This document shows positions 49,535 to 62,345 of a stretch of 64,000 bases of DNA, piece by piece. Within the stretch, counting starts at the first letter, position 1, and the number at the start of each line of letters is the position of its first letter. The notes under the pieces are model-generated. The model searched no databases, was not told the origin of the DNA, and worked only from the letters and a program-made list of their open reading frames with translations. This stretch comes from Phymorhynchus buccinoides (Eukaryota > Mollusca > Gastropoda > Neogastropoda > Raphitomidae), in assembly GCA_017654935.2 (NCBI GenBank), contig CM065690.1, positions 6,794,053-6,858,052 on the forward strand, read 5' to 3'. A program made the position numbers and the translations under genes.

Positions 49535-49882
49535 CCACCCCCTCCACGAGTCTCTCCCCGTGGGGATACCTGGGGGTCTTTCGTAAAAATAGTTCCACTT
49601 TCTGGATGTTCTGTGCATGTCCTCTAATATGCCACTCTTTGACTCTGCCTTTCCCTTTGCTTTCTATCATCTACTATCTTTCTGACTTATTGGCCCATTC
49701 TCCAGCCTTTTTTCAAAAACAATCTTCCAAATACTTTTTTCTCCTTTGAGCTCCTCCGTAATCGGAATGTGTCGGCTGAATGCAGCGGGGAGACCAGTGA
49801 AAACTGAAAACCAGACACATACGTACCTTACCCATTATGGCCATATGGCCTGGGAACGCAGAAGAAGAAGACCTAAGGTCCC
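49535..49882 (+). mobile_element. SINE-like repeat (GAA-tail family, copy B)
   Basis: Counterpart of 24000-24345, ending GGGAACGCAGAAGAAGAAG immediately before the pogo-like MITE. Confidence 0.65.
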
Positions 49883-49888
49883 CTACTA

Positions 49889-50063
49889 CAGTGGAACCTC
49901 CCTTATAAGACCTCCCATTATAAGACTCCCTCCCATATAAGACCTAATTCTCTGAGACATTGCCCTTCTTTGTAAGTATTAAAATTACCTCCCTATAAGA
50001 CCCCTCCCTTATAAGACCTCATTTTGGAAGATTTTTGAAGGTCTTGTAAGGGAGGTTCCACTG
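49889..50063. mobile_element. pogo/mariner-like MITE (copy B)
   Basis: CAGTGGAACCTCCC/GGGAGGTTCCACTG ends within TA duplications; counterpart of 24353-24528. Confidence 0.9.
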
Positions 50064-50259
50064 TAGTAACCTCTTGCATGAGTGCATGCTAATCCACGTG
50101 AGCAAAATTATGTCATACTCTATCATTGAAGATGCTAAAACTTAAATGTAAATTACATCAGAATGCAGTTTTTATTTATTTATAGAATACCAATAGGTAT
50201 ACGTTCACTTGATTTTGTCAGATTCACTAAAAAAGAAATCTTTTTTATTTCATAATTAA

Positions 50260-50859
50260 AATCCTTTCACCACCAAAGTCGCATTTTAGCACCACAGTGA
50301 TTTAACACCTATGTCACTAAAAGGCATCAAATTGGGGTCTATTATCCAAAGACCCTATTGTCTCAGTTTGTGGAAGTAAGGATAGACTTATTTTATATAT
50401 GCATCGGTGCAACTCCCCAAAATTAAAAAAAAAACCTGAAAGGCAGGGGTCCAGGGACCCATGGCCCCGGCAGGGTACAGGGGCAGAGCCCCGTCGGACG
50501 ATTCAAGGGGGCAACTTAGGAGAGAGATATAACGAGACAGACAGACAGACAGTTAAAATGATAGACAGAGACAGTTTGAGTCTGATAAGCCTTGTAAAAA
50601 TTATTACATGGCCTTTGTAAACTTCCAAAATAAAAGCAACTAAGTTCAAAATGCTCCAAATCTAATTCATCCAATTAAAAACAACCTGAAATTCCGTTTC
50701 TGGTAACATTAAAAATACTGAAATCAGTGTACAAATGAAAGAGTAGCACCCATACCATGCATCACAGAAGAATCCCCAATACTGCAGATGGATTTTGTTC
50801 TCTACCCAGGTAAACTTAATGGACATTTTGGGATGAAATAATGGCTGGTGGTGAAAGGG
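50260..50859. mobile_element. piggyBac-like MITE (copy B)
   Basis: TTAA-flanked (50256-50259, 50860-50863) counterpart of 24725-25313. Confidence 0.75.
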
Positions 50860-51014
50860 TTAAAAAAAGAGTATCTCAAGATTTTCTCCGGCAGTGTGTG
50901 GGGAAGGGCGATTTTCCCCGGAGAGAGAGGGTGGTGGTGTGTGTGGTCTCTTACCCCACGCAACCGTACTTTTAGCAGTAGTGGCTTCTACAGTGTCTCC
51001 AACAAGAGTCAGAG

Positions 51015-51302
51015 TTGTGTGTGTGTGTGTGTGTGTGCGTCGTGGGGGGGGCATGTTCGCGCATGTGTGTTAAAGTAATGGTGAACGTGTGAGCCTGCGC
51101 GTGCACGTGTGTTTGGTGTGTGTGTGCGTATGTGTGTGAATGTATGCGAGCATGCACGCCTATGTGTTATGTATATAAAAATTATACGTGTGTAGGCATA
51201 TGTGTGAGCACATGCGCGCGTGCGTGTGTGTTTGCGTGCACGCGCTCTTGTGTGTGTATGTATGTGCGTAGGCCTATACCGTAGTTGTGTGTATGCATGC
51301 AA

Positions 51303-51350
<48 letters not shown>
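51015..51350. repeat. (TG)n microsatellite region (copy B)
   Basis: Counterpart of 25460-25812, with different run lengths. Confidence 0.9.
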
Positions 51351-51371
51351 ATGCATGTATACATGTAAGTA

Positions 51372-51739
51372 TATGAGGCGTCGTGGCCTTAGTTGGTTAG
51401 AGTCGCCACTCGTAATTAATACAACGGGTTTGCGAGTGCGCTGGTTCGAAGCCAGCTCCGTTCGCGGTGCTGTGTCCTTGGGAAAGATACTTTACTCCTA
51501 TTTCCTGGTCCTTCGGATGAGACCTTAAACCGAGTTCCCGTGTGCGAACCCATGCCCAAGATCTTACGCGCACACATTAAAGCCGATTCTACTATTATGT
51601 AGAAGTAGTAGGCCGTGTTGTGCCGGTGGGATGGATGACACAAAACTCACATAGCATGACAAAAATGGGTGACGCTGTACTAGCGCGACGCGCTCTCATG
51701 GTGGGAGCAACCCGAATTTCACAGAGACGAGTTTCTGTG
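51372..51739 (+). mobile_element. tRNA-derived SINE, head type 1 (copy B)
   Basis: B box GGTTCGAAGCC preserved; few substitutions relative to 25836-26202. Confidence 0.8.
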
Positions 51740-52080
51740 ACTAGAAAGTACCAAAATACAATGCAAGCAACAAGCAAATTAAACCAATAACGTAAGTCGT
51801 TGAAATCAAGACTTGAAATCAAAATCATTTGAAAATGAACAAACATTTATTGACAGTGTTGAATCTTTTGTCCACGCACAATAAAAACACATCCAATAGT
51901 AATACTTATGGCATAGGGGCTTACCGTGGAAGACAGTATTGGTATAAAAGAAATGAACATTCAAATAAACAGAAATGGATATTCAAATAAAAAGAAATGA
52001 ATATTCAAATACAAAGCGATGAACATTTAAATAACACACACACACAGAAACGATGCAGATCCATAAGGATATTTTTCTGA

Positions 52081-52460
52081 CTAAAAGGCGCACGGAGTAG
52101 AGTGGCACAGAGGTAACGCGTTCGCCTCGTGTCAAGCAAACCCGAGTTTGAACCTGGGTACAGGGGATTTTTCCTCTCACTTTGCACTAGGCCTTACGGT
52201 CTGAAAGTGGAGTCTTTCGGATGAGATGATAAACCGAGGTTTTGTGTGCCCATGCACTTAGCACACGTTAATTCCAGTGGCAACGAAAAAGTTGTCATTT
52301 GGTCAAAATGTACCCACCCACCCACCCACCCCCTTCCTTCCTCGTCAGTCACACAATAATCGCATGCAAAAAAAAAAGTTTAAAAAATGGGTGGCGCGCC
52401 TCTAGCTGCGACGTGCTCTCCAAGTGGGAGCAGCCCGAATTTCACTGAGACGCCTGTGTG
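52081..52460 (+). mobile_element. tRNA-derived SINE, head type 2 (copy B)
   Basis: Counterpart of 26540-26918, sharing core and tail with the preceding SINE but not its head. Confidence 0.8.
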
Positions 52461-52879
52461 ACAATAAACTAAAGTACGTAATATTCATTAAAAATCCAAT
52501 TTAAAAACCATAAATTGTCATATGAAAATAGTGATCAACGAATATCAATACAAAAGACTTAAACCAATAGGCCAGTTTCTGTCACACAATTATCGTTTTG
52601 AATAAACATTAAGAAACTACTACAATGTACCTATGACCCAAAAATCACAAGCCGTTCAAAAGTGCAGTCATAGACAGTGATGTCCCGAGGTCCCAGTCAT
52701 CGGGCATTGACCTACTAAAATTGAAAATGTCCTATATTGTGTTCTCCCCTGTTAGGACAAAATGTCTGTTACATTTTTTAACATTGTACGCTTTGTCTTA
52801 TTGAGCCAGGACATTGTCCTATTGGTTTCTCTGGTCTCAGGACAGTTTGTCCTATCGTTTTTCGATCCTCGGTAATATA

Positions 52880-53790
52880 GAGACTAGGCGTTCAAGACTG
52901 CGATCTCCAAACATGGAACACTCAATTTTTTAGTAAAGTTTTATTTTTGTGTATTTGACGGTTTAAGGTTTTGGTTAGGGTTAGGGTTAGGGCTAGAGTC
53001 TGTTTAATTTCAGATTGAATGGCTAAAAGATACACATTCTAAAGTTTCGCTGAAAACCGACATTGTCACGCGAATGGCGTCACTTTCCATATTTGGAGAT
53101 GACCAACTGCAGCATTGAACGTCTTGTAATATAGAGCCCTTCCGGTTAGATTTTTCAGTTGTTTTGTAAAATTTTATTTTTGTGTATGTGACTGTTTTAA
53201 GTTTAGGTTAGGGTTAGGAATAGGGTAAGGGTTAGGCCTGGTACACAGTACCTTCGGATTTACTGCGCAAAAATAATCAAGTAAAAGAAAGAAGGAAACA
53301 AATACATCGATTAGGGGAAATACAGACACGTGCGTATATCCCCCCCCCCCCCTTCTTTCCTTTACTTATTTACGGATTGCGCATGGGTTTCCGCGCGGAA
53401 CATCCGCGTGTATGTGACGGCTTTAAGTTTGGGTTAGGGTTAGGAATAGGGTAAGGGTTAGGCCTGGTACACAGTATCTTCGGATTTTCCGCGCAGAAAT
53501 AATCAACAAGTAAAAGAAAGAAGGAAAACAAATATATGGATTAGGGGAAATACGGACACATGCGTATATTTTTTCTTTTACTTATTCAGATTGCGCATGG
53601 GTTTCCGCACGGAACATCCGCGTGTATGTGTACACGGCCTATTTAGGGTTAGGGTCAGTTTGAAAAGTTAAAAGATACAAATTCTAAGCGTTGTGACCCA
53701 CATTTTCAAGCGACTGACGTCATCTTCCATGAGTTTGGACATCTTTTTCCATATTTGGAAGGACTCTGTGTGCAGTATTGAACGTCTGAC
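52880..53790. mobile_element. TIR element with nested foldbacks and TTAGGG-type repeats (copy B)
   Basis: Counterpart of 27353-28265, including the GGTTAGGGTTAGGG tracts and a longer C-run at 53340-53352. Confidence 0.55.
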
Positions 53791-53922
53791 AAAGACTAGA
53801 GCGTGAAAACGTTAGATCCAGCAGCCACGCCGCAGCATTTCCGGCTCCGGTGACCTTTGTCCATTGACCAATGACCATCTTTGAACTTGGCCTAGATATC
53901 CTAACTGGCTCTCCGCGTTCAA

Positions 53923-54685
53923 ACTGTCAGCCTCCTCCGTGCCAACTGTCAGCCTCCTCCATGCCTCCATGCAAACTGTCAGCCTCCTCCATGCCTCCGT
54001 GCCAACTGTCAGCCTCCTCCGTGCCTCCATGCAAACTGTCAGCCTCCTCCGTGCCTCCATGCAAACTGTCAGCCTCCTCCATGCCTCCGTGCCAACTGTC
54101 AGCCTCCTCCGTGCCTCCATGCAAACTGTCAGCCTCCCTACCTGCCTCCATGCAAACTGTCAGCCTGCTCCGTTGCCTCCGTGCAAACTGTCAGCCTCCT
54201 ACACTGCCTCCGTGCAAACTGTCAGCCTCCTCCGTGCCTCCGTGCAAACTGTCAGCCTCCTACACTGCCTCCGTGCAAACTGTCAGCCTCCTCCGTTGCC
54301 TCCGTGCAAACTGTCAGCCTCCTCCTGCCTCCGTGCAAACTGTCAGCCTCCTCCGTGCCTCCGTGCAAACTGTCAGCCTCCTACGCTGCCTCCGTGCAAA
54401 CTGTCAGCCTCCTACGCTGCCTCCGTGTAAACTGTCAGCCTCCTACGCTGCCTCCGTGCAAACTGTCAGCCTCCTACGCTGCCTCCGTGCAAACTGTCAG
54501 CCTCCTACGCTGCCTCCGTGCAAACTGTCAGCCTCCTACGCTGCCTCCGTGCAAACTGTCAGCCTCCTATGCTGCCTCCGTGCAAACTGTCAGCCTCCTA
54601 CGCTGCCTCCGTGCAAACTGTCAGCCTCCTACGCTGCCTCCGTGCAAACTGTCAGCCTCCTACCTGCCTCCGTGCAAACGCTACC
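53923..54685. repeat. 31-bp GC-rich minisatellite, about 25 units (copy B)
   Basis: Same unit as 28394-29165. The central variants are ordered differently (more CTCCGTGCCTCCATG units early on), which implies internal rearrangement after A and B diverged. Confidence 0.95.
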
Positions 54686-54689
54686 GTGG

Positions 54690-55535
54690 GCAACATATTC
54701 AGATAGTCAGCCAGCCAGAGACAAACAAGACACACACAGCTCTGAAAACATTAAGCAGTTTTCATTATCACGGCTGCTTAACTACTCATGTTTTAAAGAT
54801 ACACTGACACACCACGATTAAGTCCCTTGGTGTTTTTTCTGGGTAGCCGTGACGCACATACACATGTCCCCCAACTTCAAATTGAGGCTGCTCTTTAAAA
54901 TGATGTTTCGGTTTGAATTTGGGGGCATTTGTATGGGAGTGAGACCTGGTCAAAACAAGATTTATTTCCAGCTATAAGAGGAAAAACATGTGAAACCCGT
55001 GATTTTGACACGTGATCTGGTGGATCTTTAAACACTCAATGATAGTGTCCTAAAACAAGGAATAACCCAAATTCAAAACATGGATATCTGGGTTCAAAAT
55101 CAGTTTAAACAAAAATCCACACATATCATCCTCATCGAATCGAAGCCAGATACTGTATCACAAAACAAAGACAAAAAAAATTAAAAAAAATTGAGAAGTC
55201 TGACACTGCATACTGGCTGATACTATATTTTTAAAAAAAGATAAAGTATTTTGGCATGCAACTTTTACATTATAATAAAGACATTTTATTCCATGTTTAA
55301 GTAACTCAGCGGGAAAAAACACACGCACCAAAACACACAACAACAAAAAACAAGAACAGAAAATAAACCAGATTATCTAAATACTTCTTCTTCGTTAAAT
55401 CGCTCAGAACAGCTTCCCATCAAATGAGCGCAGATGCATCACGCTGCCGTTATGCACCTAAATAAGAAAAATAGTTAGGCCCAGCATGTCTGTCTTCGGC
55501 TGGAGATAATCTTTCTCTTTGAAAAAAAACAACAA
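54690..55535. other. Intergenic, copy B
   Basis: Equivalent of 29166-29985. No gene seen. Confidence 0.5.
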
Positions 55536-55539
55536 CCCA

Positions 55540-56003
55540 GGAGAATGGACAGAAAGATAGTAGATGACAGAAAGCAAAGGGAAAAGGCAGAGTCAAAGAG
55601 AGTGACAGATTAGAGGAAGTTACAAGCACAGAACAAAGATAGTAGATGACAGAAAGCAAAGGGAAAAGGCAACAGTCAAAGAGAGTGACAGGTTAGAGGA
55701 AGTTACAAGCACAGAACTTCCAGACGTTGGGGGGAAACTAGTTTGTACAAAAGACCCTCTGGGTATCTCCACGGGGTGGGGGGGTGGGGGGTCTGAATAC
55801 AAGTATTGGTGCAAAGTATCAACAGTGCAGCGGATATTCCGTGCGGAAACCTGTGCGCAATCCATAAATAAGTGAAACAAAGAAGGGAAAAAATGTGCGC
55901 ACGTGTCCGTATTTCCCCTAATATCTGTAAACTTTTATCATTCTTTCTTCCACTTATTTAACGTTTTCCGTACGGAACTTCCGCATCCAATGTGAACCCG
56001 GCC
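55540..56003. mobile_element. Inverted SINE-like fragments and foldback MITE (copy B)
   Basis: Counterpart of 29986-30498. Confidence 0.6.
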
Positions 56004-56765
56004 TATGTGGTAAATTAACTCTTCCAAATAAAAAATCTGTAACTGTTTTTAGTTGTGTGTTCTGTTTTGATAACGAAAAGAAGAAGAAGAATCAAAACAA
56101 ATGTAAAAAGAAGCTTTTCTATAAAAAAAAAAACACCAAAAAATTAAAAAAAACATGGCGCCATGTCCAACTTGCACAAAGGAAATGTTAACCTCACCAC
56201 TGAATAAAGTCACATTCAAAATACCAATGTTCGCCCAATTCTAAAATTTAACATCAGCAAATAGCTTGAAGAAGCTAATAAGGCTAAAACAGCATAGGGA
56301 TAAAAGTTAGAGAAGGGTTAAATACTTTGATTTGCTATGATCAAAACTGACCCAAAAATAATAATCATGATAAAACCATCAGCCTAATTTTCCTTCCCCT
56401 CGGCGACTCAACTTGTCGATTATTTACAAGACAACTGCAGCTACAGAGCAGAAAATGTCAATTGAAATTCAAAATGAAATATCGAAATGGTGAGAACATG
56501 AACATCAAAGTGCAACTACGACTGACTGTACAGAGTCCATGCATACATAAACTTCCAATGTATAAGAACAAAAGAATTAATTCCTTACATGCAAAATGTT
56601 CCATTGTCATCAGCTTAAGTTGAATAACACAGCCGCATTTCAACATAGTTAGAATCTCTTCTTCATAGAATGTATTTGAAATGCTATATCATGTATGAAA
56701 AAGAAGACCAAAAAACAATCGAAATAAATTTCATACATACGTAAACTTCCAATGCAATCTGCTTA

Positions 56766-56797
<32 letters not shown>

Positions 56798-57784
56798 AGC
56801 TCAGACTCATTTCAACATGGTTAAAATCTCTACTGTGTAGAATGCTTTCGAAATGCTTTAATAAATACGTATACAAATTTATTTTTTTTAAAGTATTAAA
56901 ACAAACCACACATATAAAAATACTACATTATATCTATAAAAGCATCATTAACACCAATAAAACAATTTCTTCTTCTATCATTCTCCAGTCAAACAAACAA
57001 CACAATCTAGCACGTCGTTTGGTCTTTTTGGGGGTACATCCATTCTATAGTTGTCGTGTTGGTTGTTTTTACGGCTATTAGTGGACCTTACATATTAGGG
57101 ACACACAAAGACACAAAGGGGGTTGGTGCTGCTTTTATGAAGTCGTTGGAAAAAGAGGAATACCCCTCCCCCCCTTTCTTTCCCTCCCTTTCCCCCCCCC
57201 TCCCATCCCCCCCCCCCCCTTCCCTTTCTTTCCTTCTCCCCTCCCCTTCATGCATGTTTGCTCTGTATGTTTTGTGTGTGTGCGAGTACGTGAACGAGCT
57301 CTTCGTTTGAGCTTGAATTTTTTTCGCATGTTCTTCAATTTACTGTGAACATGCCTGTTGTTATTTACTGTGAACATGCCTGTTGTTATTTACTGTGAAC
57401 CCTGTTGTTATTTTCTATTCTTGTTATGCATTTTTTACTTTCTTTTGTTTTCCTTTTCTTGTTATTTGGCTTTTCTTTTTCCCCTCGAGGGCATGGTGTA
57501 AAGAAGCTTGAGCTTATCCTTACCCTCATTAAACATTCGTATTCGTATTCATTCACCCCTCTTTCCCTTCCTTCCCTCTCTCTACTCCCCCCCCCCCCCC
57601 CTCTTCCTTTCTCTCCTCTCTGTACAAAGAAACTCTATGGAAAACTGGACATCATAGTCTTCTCTCTCCCTCTCTTTGTTATTATCATTATAGATTATAT
57701 ATAGTTAACTATTTATCTATAATTCATACTTGTAAATATGAATAATTTTAGCTCATTTTGTTAAACTCATTTCTATGCTCTGCT

Positions 57785-57829
<45 letters not shown>

Positions 57830-58514
57830 TGTGTCTGTGTGTGTGTGTGTGTGTTAAAATTTGTTCTTATCTATTGAAAATTGTCTCTCTAAACATTGCT
57901 TGTGTCGCGCGTGTCAAAATGTATCAAAATGTGCATACCAGGCAGCGGCGAATTTCTTTAAATTGCCTAGAGACAATAAAAATGATTCCATATGAATGAG
58001 TAATCCCAGTGATTAGCTAACTCCATATCCCTCCCTAATCCGAAGGACTAAAAAGTTGGCGCATTTGAAATGCAGAATAATTTGCTTCGATAAAACATTT
58101 TTTTGTGTCCAATGTCTGTATTTGTGAACCTCGGAAACAAACTCAAGTCATCATAACTTTATGAAAAAAATACTTCTGTGTTCACTTCTGAAGAGAAGAA
58201 AATGAATAACTGTCAACAAAAGCAAATCAGCACATTGTGGTGTTTTTTTTTTATCATGCTCTTCTTTTCAGAAACATAGAAAAATTCATATAAAGCTATG
58301 CATCTGCATAGCTTCCGGTACGTTGGCAGAATAAATAAGAAAAATAAATATGAATAATAAATATTAAAAAAAAATAAAAAAATTTATAACCGTGTTTGTT
58401 TCTGAGGTTAACATTTTTTGGGCAGACATTGAACACACACACAAAAAAGTGTTCGACGAAGCAAATTTAGACACTACAATGATTGGTAGATTGTGCACAC
58501 GTGAAAGCTCCGGC
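56004..58514. other. Non-coding region downstream of AIF1 copy B
   Basis: Equivalent of 30499-33032: poly(A) (56768-56796), C-runs, GT tract (57787-57854). The part next to 58515 is probably AIF1 3' UTR. Confidence 0.5.
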
Positions 58515-60286
58515 TCAGGGCAGGCTGGAGAGGTCTCTCTTGGGGGCAACCCCTTTGGGCCTGTCCTGCTCCTTGGCAAAGGCCTCGAACAGGAGGATCC
58601 TGAACAAGAATTAAAAAAAAAAGACAAAAAAAAGACTGATGCAGATGATGAGACCTGTTTACCCCTACAGGAGTCTTGAGTAGTCTGGATAGCTGAAATG
58701 AGTAGTTTTGGTGCAAAATGTGTACTTATTCATTAACCCCTTGACTGCCACCCACGTATTACGTACTGACCTGATGACATCACTGATCAGACGAAGAGGA
58801 ATAACTCTGACATGCTGTTTTTTTGCTCTCACAGTCAACAGAGTTATATCCCCAGACAATGTTGCCAGAGTGGCTCTATCAGTTGTCTTTTTTATGGCTT
58901 GGTTTGCCCAATGATTTTTTTCCTTTAATGTTCTCTGGCAGTCAAGGGGTTAAACCATCAAAATAATGTTCACTGAAAATGAGTAGTAATCAAGAATTAA
59001 AAAGCATTATTTTCAGCTTTGAAGAGTAGTAGAGGTCCAGATGGAGTAGAATACTACTGGAAAAGAGTAGAGTAAACAGGTCTGCCGACGCACGCATCTC
59101 TCGTCTCCTTCATCGATCGCTCAGACAGTTTCTTGTTAACTATGATAAGCGCAGATGCTTGTTATTTCTCTTAATCTCCCCGTGGGGATACGGGGGGGGG
59201 TCTTTTGCATAAATAGTTCCCCACCTTCTGGAAGTTCTGTGCTTGTAACTTCCTCTAATCTGCCACTCTCTTTGACTCTGCCTTTTCCCTTTGCTTACTA
59301 TCATCTACTATCTTTCTGACTTATTGGCCCATTCTCCTGCCTTTTTTTCTCCAAAAAATCTTCCAAATAATATTTCTCCTTTGAGCTCCTCCGAAATCGG
59401 AATGTGTCGGCTGTACGCAGCGGGGAGACCAGTGAAAACTGAAAACCAGACACATACGTACCTTACCCATTATGGCCATATGGCCTGGGAACGCAGAAGA
59501 AGAAGAATTTCTCTTAATGTTCCCTTTTTGCTGTTATTTCATTAGTGACAGAGTATGGGAAAACCCGGCTAATGTCGCTGAGAGACATTCTTAGCAATGC
59601 ACAAAAACAGGTAGCTTAGTTATACTTGATTCTGTGTATTTTGTCAACTTTAAAAAACCATAGCAAAAAGACTATGCCAGATAGATCAATTCTGTTTTTT
59701 GCTTGTCAGTCTGTAGAATTTAAACTTTCAGATTATATAAAAACGTCAAAAGTGATAATTTCCGACTTTAGCCTGGTTTTCCTATACTCTGTCACTAATT
59801 TCTGTTCTGTTCCAGTGTCATTACTTTTGGCAGCCAATATTGTGTGACATATCTGTGTTTGAGCGCCTTGTATAAGCTTTAAGCTTGTTGCGCTCATTTG
59901 CATTTGTTTACATTGCTGCTATACTGATTTTCAATTAAACAAATCGTTTAAGCCAAGCGCAGATGCGTCACGCTGCTGTTATGCGCCTAACTAAGAAATG
60001 GTTAGGCCCAGCATGTCCGCCCGTCTCTCGGCTGGAGAACATCTTTGGTAAGGATTTATTGAAAAGATGAGAGAAAGAAAACAAAAAGGGCAGGAAAATG
60101 GACTGCTTTGAAGAGAGATAGTAGATGACAATAAGCAAAGGGGAAAAGGTCAAGAGACAGAGTCGAAGAGAGGGACAGATTAGAGGATCTTACAGAAGGT
60201 GGGGGAACTATTTGTGCGGAATAGCCCCTGGTCTTCCCACGGGGAGGGGGGGGGGATGCATATATCTAAACTACTTACAAAATAAT

Positions 60287-60355
<69 letters not shown>

Positions 60356-61466
60356 CGCATCTGTCCGCCTGGAAAGGGGAATTGAAAGGAAGGTAGTTAC
60401 CTATCTGGAGCCAGATTGAGAAGGAGTCCCCAACAACACTAGGACACAAGTTTATTATCATAGTTAATGGCCCGAACATCCTCCTCCTCCTCATGATCAT
60501 GATCATCACCACCACCATCATCATCATCATTATTTTAGTCATGACCATAATCATCATCACCATCCTCCCCTGTTTCATGCGCACAAAGTCCCGGTAGTAG
60601 ATGGTCCCAGTATCATCATCATCATCTTCATCACCATCACTATCATCACCATCATCATCGCCATCTTCCTCCTCCTCACCATCACCATCATTACTCACGT
60701 TTTCAGCACCCCGCTCTGTTTTCCCAGCATCATGCGCAGAAAGTCCCAGATAGCAGATGGTCCCAGTATCATCATCATCATCTTCATCATCATCTTCATC
60801 ACCATCATCATCACTCACTTTTTCAGCACCCTGCTCTGTTTTCCCAGCATCATGCGCACAAAGTCCCAGATAGCAGATGGTCCCAGTATCATCATCATCA
60901 TCTTCATCATCATCATCATCTTCATCACCATCATCATCACTCACTTTTTCAGCACCCCGCTCTGTTTTCCCAGCATCATGCGCACAAAGTCCCAGATAGC
61001 AGATGGTCCCAGTATCATCATCATCATCTTCATCATCATCATCATCTTCATCACCATCATCATCACTCACTTTTTCTGCACCCTGCTGTTTTCCCAGCAT
61101 CATGCGCACAAAGTCCCAGATAGCAGATGGTCCCAGTATCATCATCATCATCCGCTTCATCATCATCATCATCTTCATCACCATCATCATCACTCACTTT
61201 TTCTGCACCCTGCTGTTTTCCCAGCATCATGCGCACAAAGTCCCAGATAGCAGATGGTCCCAGTATCATCATCATCATCTTCATCACCATCATCATCACT
61301 CACTTTTTCAGCACCCCGCTCTGTTTTCCCAGCATCATGCGCACAAAGTCCCGGTAGCAGATGGTCCCGGAGTCCGTGGTGTCCACCTCCTTGATCATCT
61401 TCTTCAGCTCCAGGTGGGTCTTGGCCTGCCCCAGCTTCTCCAGCATGTACTTCACGTCCATCATGC
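58515..61466 (-). CDS. AIF1: AIF1 (allograft inflammatory factor 1), last two coding exons, copy B
   Basis: join(61304-61466, 58515-58599), minus strand; upstream exons lie beyond the window. The first exon follows GTCCACGCAG and encodes [48 protein letters not shown] and QSGVLK. It ends AA before the donor GTGAGT. The next exon adds G, giving Lys, then [16 protein letters not shown] and [15 protein letters not shown]. Phases fit exactly. The EF-hand-like loop ([12 protein letters not shown]) has Thr at position 3 and Asp at 12, so it is non-canonical, as is usual in the second EF-hand of AIF1. Role in the family: cytosolic Ca-responsive actin bundling in macrophages and haemocytes. The 2.7-kb intron is unusual: it holds a tandem array of the exon's own 3' half, a piggyBac-like MITE and SINE-like repeats. 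Confidence 0.93.
58737..58949. mobile_element. piggyBac-like MITE in the AIF1 intron (copy B)
   Basis: Perfect ends CCCCTTGACTGCCA and TGGCAGTCAAGGGG between TTAA duplications (58733-58736, 58950-58953). 213 bases, no coding content. Confidence 0.9.
59170..59510 (+). mobile_element. SINE-like repeat (GAA-tail family)
   Basis: Counterpart of 33690-34035, closer to the family consensus and ending GGGAACGCAGAAGAAGAAG. Confidence 0.65.
59511..60290. other. AIF1 intron with inverted SINE-like fragment
   Basis: 60040-60200 is an inverted GAA-family fragment. No other feature seen. Confidence 0.5.
60291..60352. repeat. (GT)n microsatellite (copy B)
   Basis: Pure GT run of about 60 bases within the AIF1 intron. 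Confidence 0.95.
60572..61303 (-). repeat. AIF1 exon-derived minisatellite with reiterated 5' splice sites (copy B)
   Basis: Six partial copies of the AIF1 exon (CATGCGCA cores at 60576, 60731, 60851, 60977, 61101, 61228) precede the true exon (61336), spaced 108-155 bases. On the transcript strand most run from GGGACCATCTGCTA through GTGCGCATGATGCTGGGAAA to AAAAAGTGAGTGATG, then (GAT)n. Each therefore has the exon's 3' half and its GTGAGT donor but no acceptor. In most units CTACCGGGAC has become CTATCTGGGAC, which shifts the frame. Units are joined in one open, Asp-rich frame of 337 codons that I regard as fortuitous. Confidence 0.92.
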
Positions 61467-61559
61467 CTGCGTGGACGACACACGCGAAAACCGCTTTAAT
61501 ACCAACCTACCAAATTTGAAGACGGCAACCGTAGACTGTAACTGCAAGAATGTGACATC

Positions 61560-61805
61560 TATAGGGTGAGGGGGGGTGAAGGGGGGGTGAAGGGAGGTGC
61601 CATGCTAGTGTGTTGTGTTACGATTATACGCAATGCATTCTCTAATTTATTCATTTTCATAGAGATGTTTGGTGAGGATACGTGAACCAGTCTGTTAGAA
61701 ATGTTTGTACGAATGGTGAGTGAAAAGCGCATTGAGTTGCTTAGCAAGATTATGCGCTATATAAGCATTATTATAATAATAATAATTATTATTATTATTA
61801 TTATT
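61560..61805. mobile_element. Possible SINE with (TAA/TTA)n tail, single-copy region
   Basis: The 3' part, AAGCGCATTGAGTTGCTTAG then GCGCTATATAAGCATTATTA, followed by AAT/ATT repeats, is the typical tail of several invertebrate SINEs. The 5' head is unclear. Confidence 0.5.
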
Positions 61806-62053
61806 CTTCAAACACAGCATTTTGACACGCTCGAGGCTAAAAGTGAAGGGTCAATAGAATAACTGCCACTGGACTATTTGGTAGCAATTATCGTGTTGAC
61901 TTTAGATGTCCACCACATACCGAACTTGAAAGTAATTGTACCTCAACAGGATTTAAAAAGATGATGGTCTCAAGAAAGAAAACAACACAACAAAATAATA
62001 ACACTTTCATGACTGAAGCTGCATACGTAAACACTGATAAACATGATAAATAA

Positions 62054-62123
62054 ATCTTCTTCATTTCCAGGTGGGTTTTGGCATGCCCCGGCTTCTCCGG
62101 CATAACATTCTAGTCCATCATGT
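62054..62123 (-). pseudogene. Decayed AIF1 exon copy (acceptor half)
   Basis: After TTCAG the minus strand reads M-M-D-stop-N-V-M-P-E-K-P-G-H-A-K-T-H-L-E-M-K-K, clearly derived from the AIF1 exon start ([20 protein letters not shown]). Homology stops after KK. It carries an in-frame TAG and lacks the 3' half and donor, the mirror image of the downstream array units. It lies 590 bases upstream of the functional exon. Confidence 0.85.
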
Positions 62124-62135
62124 CTGAATGGAGAG

Positions 62136-62212
62136 AGATCATCATCATCATCATCACCATCATCATCACCACCACCATCATCATCATCATCATCACCATC
62201 ATCATCATCAAC

Positions 62213-62250
<38 letters not shown>

Positions 62251-62345
62251 CCATCATTCACCACCACCATCATCATCATCACCACCACCATCATCATCAC
62301 CACCATCATCACCATCATCATTATTATCACCACCACCATCACTAT
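62136..62345. repeat. (CAT)n/(CAC)n microsatellite
   Basis: Trinucleotide tract between the two decayed AIF1 exon copies. On the transcript strand it is (GAT)n, as in the downstream array. Confidence 0.95.

Noticed and set aside
60180..61193. 337-codon Asp-rich ORF on the minus strand
   Set aside because: It runs through the AIF1 exon-derived array in a frame other than AIF1's and begins inside repeats; real coding is the spliced AIF1 exon at 61304-61466.
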